Assembly (NCBI RefSeq): GCF_001514265.1
Contig: NZ_KQ948991.1
Coordinates: 161,060-225,059 of the forward strand
Length of the DNA stretch: 64,000 bases
Reading direction: 5' to 3'
Origin: Streptomyces resistomycificus
Lineage (GTDB): Bacteria; Actinomycetota; Actinomycetes; Streptomycetales; Streptomycetaceae
Shown here: one piece after another, positions 17,116 to 26,416 of the stretch
Position numbering within the stretch: position 1 is the first letter of the stretch
Layout of the letters: each line of letters begins with the position of its first letter
Translations under genes and position numbers: made by a program
Notes under the pieces: model-generated
The model's database searches: none
What the model was told of the DNA's origin: nothing
Seen by the model: the letters and a program-made list of their open reading frames with translations, nothing else

Positions 17116-18411
17116 TCACGCGGGCCGGTCGAAGGGCAGGTCCAGCATCCGGATGGCGTTGCCGCGCAGCAGCTTGTACGTCACCTCGTACGAAAGCCCG
17201 GCCACGTGCTCCGCGGCGACCTGTTTGGTGTGCGGCCAGGTCGAGTCGACGTGCGGATAGTCCGTCTCGAAGGTCGCGTTGTCCACGCCGACGGTCTCGA
17301 TCGCCTCGATGCCGTGCCTGTCGCGGAAGAAGCAGCAGAAGATCTGCCGGTAGTAGTACGTCGACGGCGGCTCCGGGACGAGGTCCTTGACCCCGCCCCA
17401 CGCCCGGTGCTCCTCCCAGACGTCGTCGGCGCGCTCCAGGGCGTACGGGATCCAGCCCATCTGACCCTCGCTGTATGCCAGTTTCAGCCGCGGGAACTTC
17501 ACCAGGACCCCGGAGAAGAGGAAGTCCATCATCGACGCCATGGCGTTGTTGAAGCTCAGCGCGGCCTGCACGGCGGGGGGTGCGTCGGGGGACGCCGCCG
17601 GCATCTGCGACGAGGACCCGATGTGCATGTTCACGACGGTCCCGGTCTCCTCGCAGACCGCGAAGAACGGGTCCCAGTAGCCGGAGTGGATCGACGGCAG
17701 CCCCAGGTAGGTGGGGATCTCGCTGAAGGTCACGGCCCGCACGCCCCGTTCGGCGTTGCGGCGGATCTCCGCGACGGCCAGATCGATGTCCCACAGCGGG
17801 ATGAGGCACAGCGGGATGAGGCGGCCGCCGCTGTCGCCGCACCACTCCTCGACCATCCAGTCGTTGTACGCCCGCACGCACGCGAGCCCGACCTCCTTGT
17901 CCTTGGCCTCCGCGAAGGTCTGCCCGCAGAACCGGGGGAAGGTGGGGAAGCAGAGCGAGGCCTCGACATGGTTCATCTCCATGTCCTCCAGCCGGGCCTT
18001 CGGATCCCAGCAGCCCCGCCGCATCTGCTCCCGCGTGATGCCGTCGAGCGTCATCTCGTCCCGGGAGAAACCGACCGCGGCGATGATGCGCTTGTAGGGG
18101 AAGAGCTCGCCCTCGTACTCCCACCAGTCGGTGGTCTGACCCTCGGGGTCGGTGGTGAACCGGTACTTCCCCCCGACGTAGGCGAGATCGCCGATGCCCG
18201 CGGTGAGCGGTTTCGGTCCCCTGTCCCGGTACTTCGCCGGGAGCCAGGTCTCGAAGAGGTGCGCGGGCTCGATCACGTGATCGTCCACGCTGATGACCTT
18301 GGGCAGTTCCCTGGTGCTGCTGTCGACGCCGACCACTGCTCGCCCCTCACTGCCTGCCGATACCGGCACTGAATCTGACGACCCATCAGATTCAGCGTAG
18401 GGGGAGCTCAC
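17116..18411 (-). CDS. Amidohydrolase family protein (amidohydrolase 2 type)
   Basis: A 431-residue TIM-barrel metal-dependent hydrolase of the ACMSD/decarboxylase-like amidohydrolase_2 family. SVDDHVIEP at residues 41-49 is the N-terminal metal-binding strand; NMHIGSSS and the late FETDYPHVDSTWP are the family's conserved histidine and aspartate regions. The substrate is not evident, and such proteins in actinomycetes often act on aromatic or fatty-acyl compounds. ATG 18411 is used; the first ~30 residues are a variable Ser-rich extension. It stands alone, convergent with the WD40 gene. Confidence 0.85.
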   Translation of the reverse strand: MSSPYAESDGSSDSVPVSAGSEGRAVVGVDSSTRELPKVISVDDHVIEPAHLFETWLPAKYRDRGPKPLTAGIGDLAYVGGKYRFTTDPEGQTTDWWEYEGELFPYKRIIAAVGFSRDEMTLDGITREQMRRGCWDPKARLEDMEMNHVEASLCFPTFPRFCGQTFAEAKDKEVGLACVRAYNDWMVEEWCGDSGGRLIPLCLIPLWDIDLAVAEIRRNAERGVRAVTFSEIPTYLGLPSIHSGYWDPFFAVCEETGTVVNMHIGSSSQMPAASPDAPPAVQAALSFNNAMASMMDFLFSGVLVKFPRLKLAYSEGQMGWIPYALERADDVWEEHRAWGGVKDLVPEPPSTYYYRQIFCCFFRDRHGIEAIETVGVDNATFETDYPHVDSTWPHTKQVAAEHVAGLSYEVTYKLLRGNAIRMLDLPFDRPA

Positions 18412-18454
18412 TCAGGCAGCAATACGAACCACCTGATCGTGGTAGGCAGGACGC

Positions 18455-18615
18455 ATGCCCGGCCGACTGTCCCTCACCGAACAACTCGACGCGCTGCGCG
18501 GGACGCTCCTGCGCACGAGACCCTGGCCGGGGCGCTGACCAGGGCGGCGACTCTGGAACTGCCCGGCTGGTACCTGACGGCGGGCTGCCTCTTCCGGACG
18601 TCGGCCGGGCTGAGC
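18455..18615 (+). pseudogene. Remnant of a nucleotidyltransferase-family gene
   Basis: MPGRLSLTEQLDALRGTLLR starts at 18455 and stops early. A frame shift later HETLAGALTRAATLELPGWYLTAGCLFRT continues, which resembles the N-terminal part of nucleotidyltransferase-family proteins (PF06042-like, with LPGWYL.AGC..QTVWN). The rest of the gene is missing and the sequence runs into simple CCTCGG repeats near 18640. The family match is by eye. Confidence 0.45.
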
Positions 18616-18799
18616 CGGCGCGGCCGGCCGGCCACCTCGGCCTCGGCCTCGGCCGCTGGGCACCCGTGGGTGAACACGGGGGCAGCCGACCGCCGGTAGG
18701 CTGGGTCGGCTGCGGCACCCCCCACCATCACCCGCGTCACCGTGGCGTGTTGCGGCCTGCGGCGGTCGAATCGTCTTACGGCAAGAGGATGAAACACAG

Positions 18800-20206
18800 G
18801 TGCTGATAGCGGGCCGGTACCGGCTGCACGACCCCATCGGACGCGGCGCGATGGGAGAGGTCTGGCGGGCCTACGACGAGACGCTGGGCAGGACGGTGGC
18901 CGTCAAGCTCCTCCTCCCCCACGACTCCGACCCGACGGCGACCTCACGCTTCCGGCTGGAGGCCCAGACCGCCGGACGGCTCAACCACCCTTACGTGGTG
19001 GCGGTCTACGACTTCGGCGAGTACGACGGCCGGCTCTTCCTGGTGATGGAACTGGTCGAGGGCGACAGCCTCGCGCGGCGCCTCGGTACGGCGGGTCCGC
19101 TCCCCGTGGACCAGGTGGCCCGGATCGCGTCCCAGGCCGCCGCCGGGCTCGCCGCCGCCCATCAGCAGGGCATCGTGCACCGTGACATCAAGCCCGCCAA
19201 CCTGCTGCTGGACACCGACGGCACCCTGAAGATCGGCGACTTCGGCATCGCCCGCTTCGTCGACGACCCGTCGGGCGCGCTCACCACCACCGGCCAGATC
19301 GTCGGCACCAGCCTCTATCTCGCCCCCGAGCGGGCGCTGGGGCAGCCCGCCGGCCCGGCCTCCGACGTGTACGCGCTGGGCTGCCTGCTCTACCAACTCC
19401 TCACCGGGCGGCCGCCGTTCCAGGCCGACACCGCGGTCGCGATCCTGCACCAGCATCTGGACGCCACCCCGGCACCGCCCCGGCAGGAGCGGCCCGAACT
19501 GCCGCCCGCCTTCGAGAACTACCTTCTCGGGATGCTCGCCAAGCAGCCCGAGGACCGTCCCTCCGCGCCCCAGGTCGCCGAGTGGTTCGGCGGCGGGGCG
19601 TGGCAGGGCCGTTCGGAGCCGCTGCCGGAACCGGAGCGCGCGCCGGCCGCGGTGACGTCACCGGTCCCGCTGTCGTCGAGCCCGCTGTCGCCCGGACCCG
19701 GTGTCACTCTGGGCTCGGAGGCCGGGCCGCCGACCACGTACGCGCTGCCCTCCGCCGTCTCCCGGCCCTCGCGGTCCCGGGGCGCAGCCCGTGGCGGCGC
19801 CCGTGGTCCGGCCTCGCGCCGGTCGAGGATGCCGGCCACGGCCGCCGGGGTGCTGGTGTTCCTGGCCGCGATGATCGCCGGGATGCTCTGGTTCTCGCCG
19901 GGCGAGAGCTCGGCGGAGCGGCCCCGGACCGGGACGACCGCCACGCCAAACGGCGCCGCCACGGCCCCGCCGCAGGGCACGCCCGAGGCGTACGGAACCG
20001 GCCTGTCCGACACCCCCGAGGTCTCCCCCACCTCCCCCACCGCCCCCGCCGCCTTCCCCTCCCCCACCACGGCCTCCCCCACCCCGTCCTCCCCGGTGCC
20101 CTCCGTGTCGGTGCCTGAGGACGCGAACACGGACAAGGGACCCGGTCAGGACAAGGGCAGGGGCAAGGACGGTGGCGAGGAGGACGAGGGGGACGAGGAG
20201 GACTGA
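18800..20206 (+). CDS. PknB-type serine/threonine protein kinase
   Basis: A 468-residue Hanks-type kinase. The ATP loop is GRGAMGEV (14-21), the catalytic lysine is K36, the HRD loop is HRDIKPAN with D129, and DFG has D147; activation-loop TTTGQIVGTSLYLAPE follows. The kinase domain ends near residue 270. A Pro/Ser-rich linker leads to one membrane helix (about 347-366, AGVLVFLAAMIAGMLWF) and a Pro/Ser/Thr-rich extracellular tail ending in an acidic GGEEDEGDEED, with no PASTA repeats. The GTG start lies about 100 nt after a TAGGCT (18697-18702) that may be the -10. It is convergent with the TIGR03943 gene. Confidence 0.92.
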   Translation: MLIAGRYRLHDPIGRGAMGEVWRAYDETLGRTVAVKLLLPHDSDPTATSRFRLEAQTAGRLNHPYVVAVYDFGEYDGRLFLVMELVEGDSLARRLGTAGPLPVDQVARIASQAAAGLAAAHQQGIVHRDIKPANLLLDTDGTLKIGDFGIARFVDDPSGALTTTGQIVGTSLYLAPERALGQPAGPASDVYALGCLLYQLLTGRPPFQADTAVAILHQHLDATPAPPRQERPELPPAFENYLLGMLAKQPEDRPSAPQVAEWFGGGAWQGRSEPLPEPERAPAAVTSPVPLSSSPLSPGPGVTLGSEAGPPTTYALPSAVSRPSRSRGAARGGARGPASRRSRMPATAAGVLVFLAAMIAGMLWFSPGESSAERPRTGTTATPNGAATAPPQGTPEAYGTGLSDTPEVSPTSPTAPAAFPSPTTASPTPSSPVPSVSVPEDANTDKGPGQDKGRGKDGGEEDEGDEED

Positions 20207-20240
20207 GGCCACCGGACGAAGACGCGACGGGGCGTGGCGG

Positions 20241-20960
20241 TCAGTTGTTCCACGTCTCGTCGTACGGGTCCTTGGGCGCCGGCACCGGCGCGGCACCGCT
20301 GACCTCGATGAACGGGATCGGGCCGCCGTTGACCGGGTCCTTGGCCCGCCGGGCGGTGTACGTGCCGGTGACCTCCAGCCAGGTGTCCGGTCGCAGCACC
20401 GGCGGGATCCGCCCGGTCAGACCGACCTTGACCGGCTGGGCGTCCGCGGCACAGCAGTTGAGGGCCATACGGACCAGGTACGGCTTCCCCTTGCCGTCGA
20501 GGGCGACGAACCCGGTGACCTTGATCTGCCGGCCGCGCAGGGAACGCCCGTGGTCGTAGGCCGCGCGGCCCGCGTAGTCGACGAGGTTGAGGCGCAGCGG
20601 TCCGTCGGCGGGCAGGGCGGCATAGCCGTAGGGCTGTTGCAGGGCCGTGCCGGTGCGCAGGGCGCTGTACGAGCCGAGCGCGGGCGGGGCGACGAGGATG
20701 AGGGCGAGGAGGGGAAGGACGAGCAGCCAGGAGACGCGGGGCTCGGGGTGGACATGGGCCTCGTGCCCGGGTTCCTGCCTCCTGGCCCGCCACTCGTACC
20801 AGACCGTCGCCGCGGCCGCCGCGACCAGTACGACGCCGGCGGCCAGCAGCATCGGGCGCAGGCCGGCCTTCACATAGCGCAGGTAGAGGTCGGTGAGGCC
20901 GGCGTGCAGCAGGGCCGAGCCGAGCAGGAAGAGCACGGCCGCCTGCGCCTGCCGGTTCAC
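20241..20960 (-). CDS. TIGR03943 family putative permease subunit
   Basis: A 239-residue membrane protein. Two N-terminal helices (about 6-25 and 36-55), then a third at about 80-97, precede an extracytoplasmic domain with ALNCCAADAQPV, the double-cysteine signature of the TIGR03943 family. The family regularly pairs with the permease encoded just upstream, and a metal-related transport role has been proposed. The GTG start at 20960 overlaps the permease stop by 4 nt (GTGA). The frame is open much further upstream but only in the shadow of the permease gene. Confidence 0.85.
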   Translation of the reverse strand: MNRQAQAAVLFLLGSALLHAGLTDLYLRYVKAGLRPMLLAAGVVLVAAAAATVWYEWRARRQEPGHEAHVHPEPRVSWLLVLPLLALILVAPPALGSYSALRTGTALQQPYGYAALPADGPLRLNLVDYAGRAAYDHGRSLRGRQIKVTGFVALDGKGKPYLVRMALNCCAADAQPVKVGLTGRIPPVLRPDTWLEVTGTYTARRAKDPVNGGPIPFIEVSGAAPVPAPKDPYDETWNN

Positions 20961-21988
20961 AGCAGCACCGCCCCGGTCAGCACCGACACCGCGATGGCGA
21001 GGACGAAGGTCACGGGCGCGAACCGCAGGGCGAAACCGCGCCCGAACGTGCCCGCCTGCATGGCGAACAGCTTGAGGTCGATCATCGGCCCGACGACCAG
21101 GAACGTCAGCCGGGCGGTGAGCGAGAACTGGGTGAGCGAGGCCGCCACGAACGCGTCCGCCTCCGAGCAGATCGACAGCAGCACCGCCAGGACCGCCAAC
21201 GCCAGCACCGAGACGACCGGGTGGTCGGCGGCCAGCCGCAGCCACTCCTCCGGCACCACCGCCTTGAGCGTCGCGGCAGCCATCGCGCCCACCACCAGGA
21301 ACCCGCCCGCGTGCATCACGTCGTGCCGGACCGAGCCCCAGAACGCGGCGCCCCGGCCCTGACCGTCGTAGGCCTCCCGGGCCGGCGGGCGCAGCCACTC
21401 GGCGCGGCCGAGCCTGAGCCACAGCCAGCCCATCGCGCACGCCACCAGGAGGCTGGCGACGAGACGGGCGAGGACCATCTCCGGGTCGCCCGGGAAGGCG
21501 ACGGCGGTCGCCGTCAGCACGATCGGGTTGATGGCCGGCGCGGACAGCAGGAAGGCGAGCGCCGCGGCCGGCGTGACCCCCCGCCGCACCAGCGCCCCCG
21601 CCACCGGTACGGACGCGCACTCGCACCCCGGCAGCACCACCCCCGCCACGCCGGCCACCGGAACGGCCAGAGCCGGCTTCCGGGGCAGGGCGCGCGCGAA
21701 GAACGACGCCGGCACGAACACCGCGATCGCCGCCGAGAGCAGCACACCGAGCACGAGGAAGGGCAGCGCCTGCACCATCACGGCGACGAAGACGGTCATC
21801 CAGCTCTGCATGACCGGCGCGGCGAGCGCACCCCGGATCGGCCCCTGCCCGAGCACCATCAGGACGAGCACCAGGGTGAGGACGAGCTGGGAGTTGAGCC
21901 GCCGCCCGCTTCCGTGCTCCGGTGGAGTCGTCTTCGCCGCGTTCGTCTCCGCGCCCGACTCCGGTGGGGCGGCTTTGGTGATGGCCAC
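20957..21988 (-). CDS. Permease (DUF318/ArsP-like family)
   Basis: A 343-residue membrane protein with about eight to ten transmembrane helices. PGCECASVPVAGALVRRG and LSAPAINPIVLTATAVAF are the hallmark segments of the permease_1/ArsP_1 family, with cysteines in the GCEC turn; EADAFVAASL is another conserved intramembrane stretch. Some relatives export methylarsenicals, but the specificity here is unknown. GTG 21988 is chosen since GGAGG lies 10 nt upstream. It is coupled to the TIGR03943 subunit, so the two form one two-gene transporter operon. No zinc-repressor box was found upstream. Confidence 0.85.
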   Translation of the reverse strand: MAITKAAPPESGAETNAAKTTPPEHGSGRRLNSQLVLTLVLVLMVLGQGPIRGALAAPVMQSWMTVFVAVMVQALPFLVLGVLLSAAIAVFVPASFFARALPRKPALAVPVAGVAGVVLPGCECASVPVAGALVRRGVTPAAALAFLLSAPAINPIVLTATAVAFPGDPEMVLARLVASLLVACAMGWLWLRLGRAEWLRPPAREAYDGQGRGAAFWGSVRHDVMHAGGFLVVGAMAAATLKAVVPEEWLRLAADHPVVSVLALAVLAVLLSICSEADAFVAASLTQFSLTARLTFLVVGPMIDLKLFAMQAGTFGRGFALRFAPVTFVLAIAVSVLTGAVLL

Positions 21989-22175
21989 GGGCGAGGTACC
22001 TCCGGTGGTGCGGAAGGGCGCGGAAGGGCGCGGTTTCCCCCTCCCCCCTTTACGGCTGCCGGGGAGTGTCCGTTCAGTGCCGGTACGGCGAAGTCGTGTG
22101 CGTTCGTGGGGAACGACCGGTGCTACGGCTGATGCCTGGTGGAACCACCTGCCCTGTTGAGGCACTCTTTCCCTC

Positions 22176-24140
22176 GTGGGCAGCGTTCCGAATCAGAGTC
22201 CGCCGGGCGATGCGGCCGTCGCGCACATGGTCGTGTGCGGTGACGACGGGCTGGCGCATCGACTGGCCGCCGAACTGCGCGGTGTGTACCGCGAGCAGGT
22301 CACCCTGGTCGTCCCGCCGACCGAGCGGACCGTACGTCCGCCCGTGGTCGGCCGGGCCCGGGCCTCGGCGCTGCTGGACCGGGTGGTGACGGCCGCCGTC
22401 AACCGGGCCGCGGGCAACGGCACTTCGGCCGAGCCGGCCGGGAGCGAGCCGGTGCTGTTGGAGGCCGCCGAGGCGACCGAGACCGTGCTCGCGGCGGCAG
22501 GTGTGGAGCGGGCCGCCGCCCTCGCCCTCGTCTACGACGACGACGAGACCAACATCCGCGCCGCGCTCACCGCCCGCCGCCTCAACCCCACGCTGCGGCT
22601 CGTACTGCGGCTCTACAACCGTCGGTTGGGACAGCACATCGAGGAACTCCTCGACCAGGCAGCCGCGTTGGCGACCGGGGGCACGGGACCGGCCGCCGCC
22701 TTCGACGCCTCCACGACCGTCCTGTCCGACGCCGACACGGCCGCACCCGCGCTGGCCGCCAGCGCCGTCGCCGGTACCAGCAAGGTCGTCCAGACCGATG
22801 GGCTGATGCTGCGCGCGGTGGAGCGGCCGGTGCCGCGCCCCGGCGAGACGGCAGCCCCGGGCCTGGCCACGCTGGCACTGCTGTCGGCGACGCCCAACGG
22901 CCCGGCCGGCGGCGGCAGTCCCGAGAGCGGGGAGCAGGGGCCGCTGCTGCTGCCCGACGCGGCGACGGTACGGGACGCCGTCGGTCGCGGCACGGTCGTA
23001 CTGGAACAGGTGTCGTACTCCGGGCCCCCGCTGCCCTCCGGACGCGGGATCGTGCCGCCGTTCGCCTCGCTGTTCTCGCGGCGGCTGCGGTGGTCGCTGG
23101 CGGGGCTCGTGGGGTGTGTGGTCGCGCTCGCGGTCGCGCTGACGCTGGTCACCGGTGACCACCCGCTGCACGCCACCTACCTGACGCTGCTCGACCTGTT
23201 CGCCATCAACGACCCCGCCCTCGGCGAGCCCACCGGCCGCCAGATCCTCCAACTCCTCTCCGGTCTGGTCGGGTTGCTGCTCCTCCCGGTGCTGCTGGCC
23301 GCCGCGCTCGAGACGCTGGGCACCTTCCGCAGCGCCTCCGCGCTGCGCAAGCCCCCGCGCGGACTCGGCGGACACGTCGTGCTGCTCGGGCTGGGCAAGA
23401 TCGGCACCCGGGTGCTGACCCGGCTGCGTGAACTGAACATCCCCGTGGTGTGCGTCGAGGCCGACCCCGACGCCCGCGGGCTCGCCACGGCTCGGCGGCT
23501 GCGGGTGCCGGTCATCCTCGGGGACGTCACCCAGGAGGGCGTCCTGGAGTCCGCCAAGATCCACCGCGCGCACGCCCTGCTCGCGGTGACCAGCGCGGAC
23601 ACCACCAATCTGGAGGCCGTGCTGTACGCCCGGTCCGTACGGCCCGATCTGCGGGTCGTCCTGCGGCTGTACGACGACGACTTCGCGACCGCCGTGTACC
23701 GCACGCTGCGGGCCGCGCACCCGGGGGCGTCCACCCGCAGCCGGAGCGTGACGCATCTGGCGGCGCCCGCCTTCGCCGGGGCGATGATGGGCCGGCAGAT
23801 CCTGGGGGCGATACCGGTCGAGCGGCGGGTGCTGCTGTTCGCGGCCGTGGACGTGAGCGGGCACCCGCAGCTGGAGGGGAAGACGGTCGGGGAGGCGTTC
23901 CGGGCGGGCGCCTGGCGGGTGTTGGCCCTGGACACGGCCGCCTCCGGCGGGGCCCGGGAGGAACCGGCCGCGGAGGAGGCCTACGAGGAGCCGAGGCAGG
24001 CGGGGGCTTCCGGGCTGGTGTGGGACCTGCCCGACACGTACGTCCTGCGGGGCTCGGACCGGGTGGTGCTGGCGGCGACCCGTCGAGGACTGGCGGAGCT
24101 GCTGGGGAGGCGGACGCAGCGGGAGGGGGCCGGGGCGTAG
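22176..24140 (+). CDS. Membrane protein with two TrkA-N (RCK) NAD-binding domains
   Basis: A 654-residue protein. Residues about 15-165 form a first, divergent nucleotide-binding domain (MVVCGDDGLAHRLAAEL...LVYDDDETNIRAAL). Two hydrophobic helices lie near 310-330 and 358-380, with a pore-like gap between. A classical RCK domain starts at GHVVLLGLGKIGTRVL (399-414), with ADPDAR, GDVTQEGVL and TSADTTNLEAVLYAR. Castor/Pollux-like and two-TM K+ channels share this layout, so a role in potassium or other ion flux gated by NAD(H) is inferred. GTG start; it is divergent from the permease operon. Confidence 0.82.
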   Translation: MGSVPNQSPPGDAAVAHMVVCGDDGLAHRLAAELRGVYREQVTLVVPPTERTVRPPVVGRARASALLDRVVTAAVNRAAGNGTSAEPAGSEPVLLEAAEATETVLAAAGVERAAALALVYDDDETNIRAALTARRLNPTLRLVLRLYNRRLGQHIEELLDQAAALATGGTGPAAAFDASTTVLSDADTAAPALAASAVAGTSKVVQTDGLMLRAVERPVPRPGETAAPGLATLALLSATPNGPAGGGSPESGEQGPLLLPDAATVRDAVGRGTVVLEQVSYSGPPLPSGRGIVPPFASLFSRRLRWSLAGLVGCVVALAVALTLVTGDHPLHATYLTLLDLFAINDPALGEPTGRQILQLLSGLVGLLLLPVLLAAALETLGTFRSASALRKPPRGLGGHVVLLGLGKIGTRVLTRLRELNIPVVCVEADPDARGLATARRLRVPVILGDVTQEGVLESAKIHRAHALLAVTSADTTNLEAVLYARSVRPDLRVVLRLYDDDFATAVYRTLRAAHPGASTRSRSVTHLAAPAFAGAMMGRQILGAIPVERRVLLFAAVDVSGHPQLEGKTVGEAFRAGAWRVLALDTAASGGAREEPAAEEAYEEPRQAGASGLVWDLPDTYVLRGSDRVVLAATRRGLAELLGRRTQREGAGA

Positions 24141-24264
24141 GCGACGGCCCCGCCCCGCCTGGGCCGGGGTCCAGGAGGCGGCCCCGCCTGGGCCCCACCC
24201 GGCATGCTCCCGGCCCTGCCCACCCGTCCCGCCCGCGCCCACCGGCACCGCCCCGGCGGCACGG

Positions 24265-24330
24265 TGGGCGCGAACGGTCGCCGCGAACAGTGGGCGCGAA
24301 CGGTCGCGGCGAACGTCGGGCGCGAACGGA
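24265..24330. repeat. Two and a half 26-bp tandem repeats
   Basis: Units starting at 24265, 24291 and 24317 share GGGCGCGAACGG and GCGAAC. They lie between the convergent TrkA-N and S9 peptidase genes. Confidence 0.75.
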
Positions 24331-24357
24331 CGGACCGCGGCTGGGGCCTGTCCGGCC

Positions 24358-26187
24358 CTAGGTCAGGTCCTGGGCGCCCAGGTGCCTCGCCGCGAAGTCC
24401 AGCTCCAGCCTCACCTGCTTGATCCGCTCGTCCACCACCAGCGACCCGTGCCCCGCGTCGTACCGGTACACCTCGTGGACCGCTTCCCTCGCCTCCAGCC
24501 GCTTCACGTAGTTGTCGATCTGGCGGATCGGGCAGCGCGGGTCGTTGACGCCGGCCGAGATGTAGACCGGGGCCTTGACCTGGTCGACGTAGGTGATCGG
24601 GGAGGACGCCTCGAAGCGCTCCGGGACCTCCTCCGGGGTGCCGCCCAGGAGGGTGCGGTCCATGGCCTTCAGGGCTTCCATCTCGTCGTGGTACGCCGTG
24701 ACGTAGTCGGCGACCGGGACCGCCGCGATGCCCAGGGCCCAGGCGCCGGGCTGGGTGCCGAGGCCGAGAAGGGTGAGGTAGCCGCCCCAGGAACCGCCGG
24801 TGAGGACGAGGCGGGACGGGTCGGCCAGGCCGGAGTCGACCGCCCATGCGCGGACCGCGTCGATGTCCTCCAGCTCGATCAGCCCGACCCGGTGCTTGAG
24901 GGCGTCGGTCCAGGCACGGCCGTAGCCCGTGGAGCCGCGGTAGTTGACGCGGACCACCGCGTACCCGTGGTCCACCCAGGCCGCCGGGCCCGCCGCGAAC
25001 GCGTCGCTGTCGTGCCAGGTCGGCCCGCCGTGGATGTCGAAGACCGTGGGGAGCGGGCCGGTCGCACCGGCCGGCTTCTGGACGAGGGCGTGGATGCGGC
25101 CGCCCGGCCCCTCGACCCAGACGTCCTCCACGGGGACGGAGCCGGGGGACTTCATGCCGGGCGGGTCGAGGACGACCCGGCCGGACGTGGAGCGGACCGT
25201 CGAGGGCTGGGCGGCGGAGGACCAGAGGTACTCCACGCTGCCGTCGGGACGGGCCGTCGCCCCGGAGACCGAACCGGCCGGGGTGGGGACCTTGACCAGG
25301 TCGCGGGTGGCGAGGTCGTAGCGGAAGAGCTCACTGCGGGCCTCGAAGCCGTGCACGATGAGCAGGCCGCTGCCGTCCGGGTACCACTCGGCGCTCACGT
25401 CGCCCGGCAGTTCCAGGGCCAGGTCGGACTCCTCGCCGGTCGCCACGTCCCACACCAGCGGCTCCCAGCGGCCGCGGCGCTGGTGGCCGACGAGCAGCCG
25501 GGTGTCGCCGTCGACGGGAGCGAACCCGAGCACCTCGAGCCCCAGCTCCTCGGCACCGCCCTTGGTGTCGTCGAGCTCGGCGAGGGCCGTGCCGTCGGGC
25601 CGCAGGACGCGCAGGGCGGAGTGCATCGCGTCGCCGTGCTCGGTGTGCTCGATCGCGATCAGCGAGCCGTCGTGGGAGAGGTCGCCGACGCCCGCCGACT
25701 CGCGGTGCCGGTAGATCTCCACCGGATCCTCGCCGAGGCGCACCACGTGGATCGTCGTGCCGTCCTCGTCGGTCGACCGGCCCACGACCGCCGTACGGCC
25801 GTCACGCCCGAGGGCGAGACCCGCCGGGTACGACGCCTGAAGCCCCGCGGTCGCGAGCTCGTCCTCCCCGCCGTCGAAGGGCTGGCGGCGCCAGACACCG
25901 AACTCGTCGCCGTCCTTGTCGTCGAACCACCACACCCAGGTGCCGTCCGGGGAGAGCACACCGTCCGTCGTGCCGTTCGGCCGGTCGGTGACCTGGCGTT
26001 GCTCGCCTGTCGCGCGGTCCCAGGCGTACAGCTCGTAGGTCCCCGTCGCGTTCGACACGAACAGGGAGCGGTCCGGTGCGTCCTCCGCCCAGTCGGGCAG
26101 CGACACCCGGGGCGCCCGGAAGCGCTTCTCCCAGTCCGGCATCTCCTCGTTCCGCCCGGCCGCGGCGGACCCGTTGCTCTCAGTCAT
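24358..26187 (-). CDS. S9 family peptidase (prolyl oligopeptidase type)
   Basis: A 609-residue serine peptidase. The N-terminal 350 residues are WD-like beta-propeller blades (DGVLSPDGTWVWWF and similar). The C-terminal alpha/beta-hydrolase domain has the nucleophile in GGSWGGYL (S466), D549 in GVNDPRCP, and H580 in DAGHGS. No signal peptide is visible, so it is probably a cytoplasmic oligopeptidase or acylaminoacyl peptidase. The ATG at 26187 is the first plausible start. It is convergent with the TrkA-N gene and divergent from SURF1. Confidence 0.92.
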   Translation of the reverse strand: MTESNGSAAAGRNEEMPDWEKRFRAPRVSLPDWAEDAPDRSLFVSNATGTYELYAWDRATGEQRQVTDRPNGTTDGVLSPDGTWVWWFDDKDGDEFGVWRRQPFDGGEDELATAGLQASYPAGLALGRDGRTAVVGRSTDEDGTTIHVVRLGEDPVEIYRHRESAGVGDLSHDGSLIAIEHTEHGDAMHSALRVLRPDGTALAELDDTKGGAEELGLEVLGFAPVDGDTRLLVGHQRRGRWEPLVWDVATGEESDLALELPGDVSAEWYPDGSGLLIVHGFEARSELFRYDLATRDLVKVPTPAGSVSGATARPDGSVEYLWSSAAQPSTVRSTSGRVVLDPPGMKSPGSVPVEDVWVEGPGGRIHALVQKPAGATGPLPTVFDIHGGPTWHDSDAFAAGPAAWVDHGYAVVRVNYRGSTGYGRAWTDALKHRVGLIELEDIDAVRAWAVDSGLADPSRLVLTGGSWGGYLTLLGLGTQPGAWALGIAAVPVADYVTAYHDEMEALKAMDRTLLGGTPEEVPERFEASSPITYVDQVKAPVYISAGVNDPRCPIRQIDNYVKRLEAREAVHEVYRYDAGHGSLVVDERIKQVRLELDFAARHLGAQDLT

Positions 26188-26276
26188 GGCCCCATACTGC
26201 CCGCCCGGGCCGACATTCCGCCGACCCGGCCCCCAGCCTGTGGAAAACCTCGGCCCGGCCGGTTGTCAGTGTCGGG

Positions 26277-26363
26277 GTGCAGACTCGGCCCACCGTCACC
26301 GACTTCCGGCCCGAGCCGTACGAGCCGCCCGCGGGCCGCGACCACCTCTCCGAGCGGTACTGA
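26277..26363 (+). CDS. Possible 28-residue small ORF ahead of SURF1
   Basis: Reading from GTG 26277 gives MQTRPTVTDFRPEPYEPP and onwards to a TGA at 26363. Nearly every codon ends in G or C, like true genes here, but the length is too short for this to be decisive, and the ribosome site (GTCGGG) is poor. No family is recognised. Confidence 0.2.
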   Translation: MQTRPTVTDFRPEPYEPPAGRDHLSERY

Positions 26364-26416
26364 CCGACACGACCCCGCGGCCCGGCGACGCGGGACGCCC
26401 CCGTACCTTTGAAGGC

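Noticed and set aside
21989..22175. Zur box upstream of the permease/TIGR03943 operon
   Set aside because: No match to the TGAAAATGATTTTCA-type consensus could be seen.
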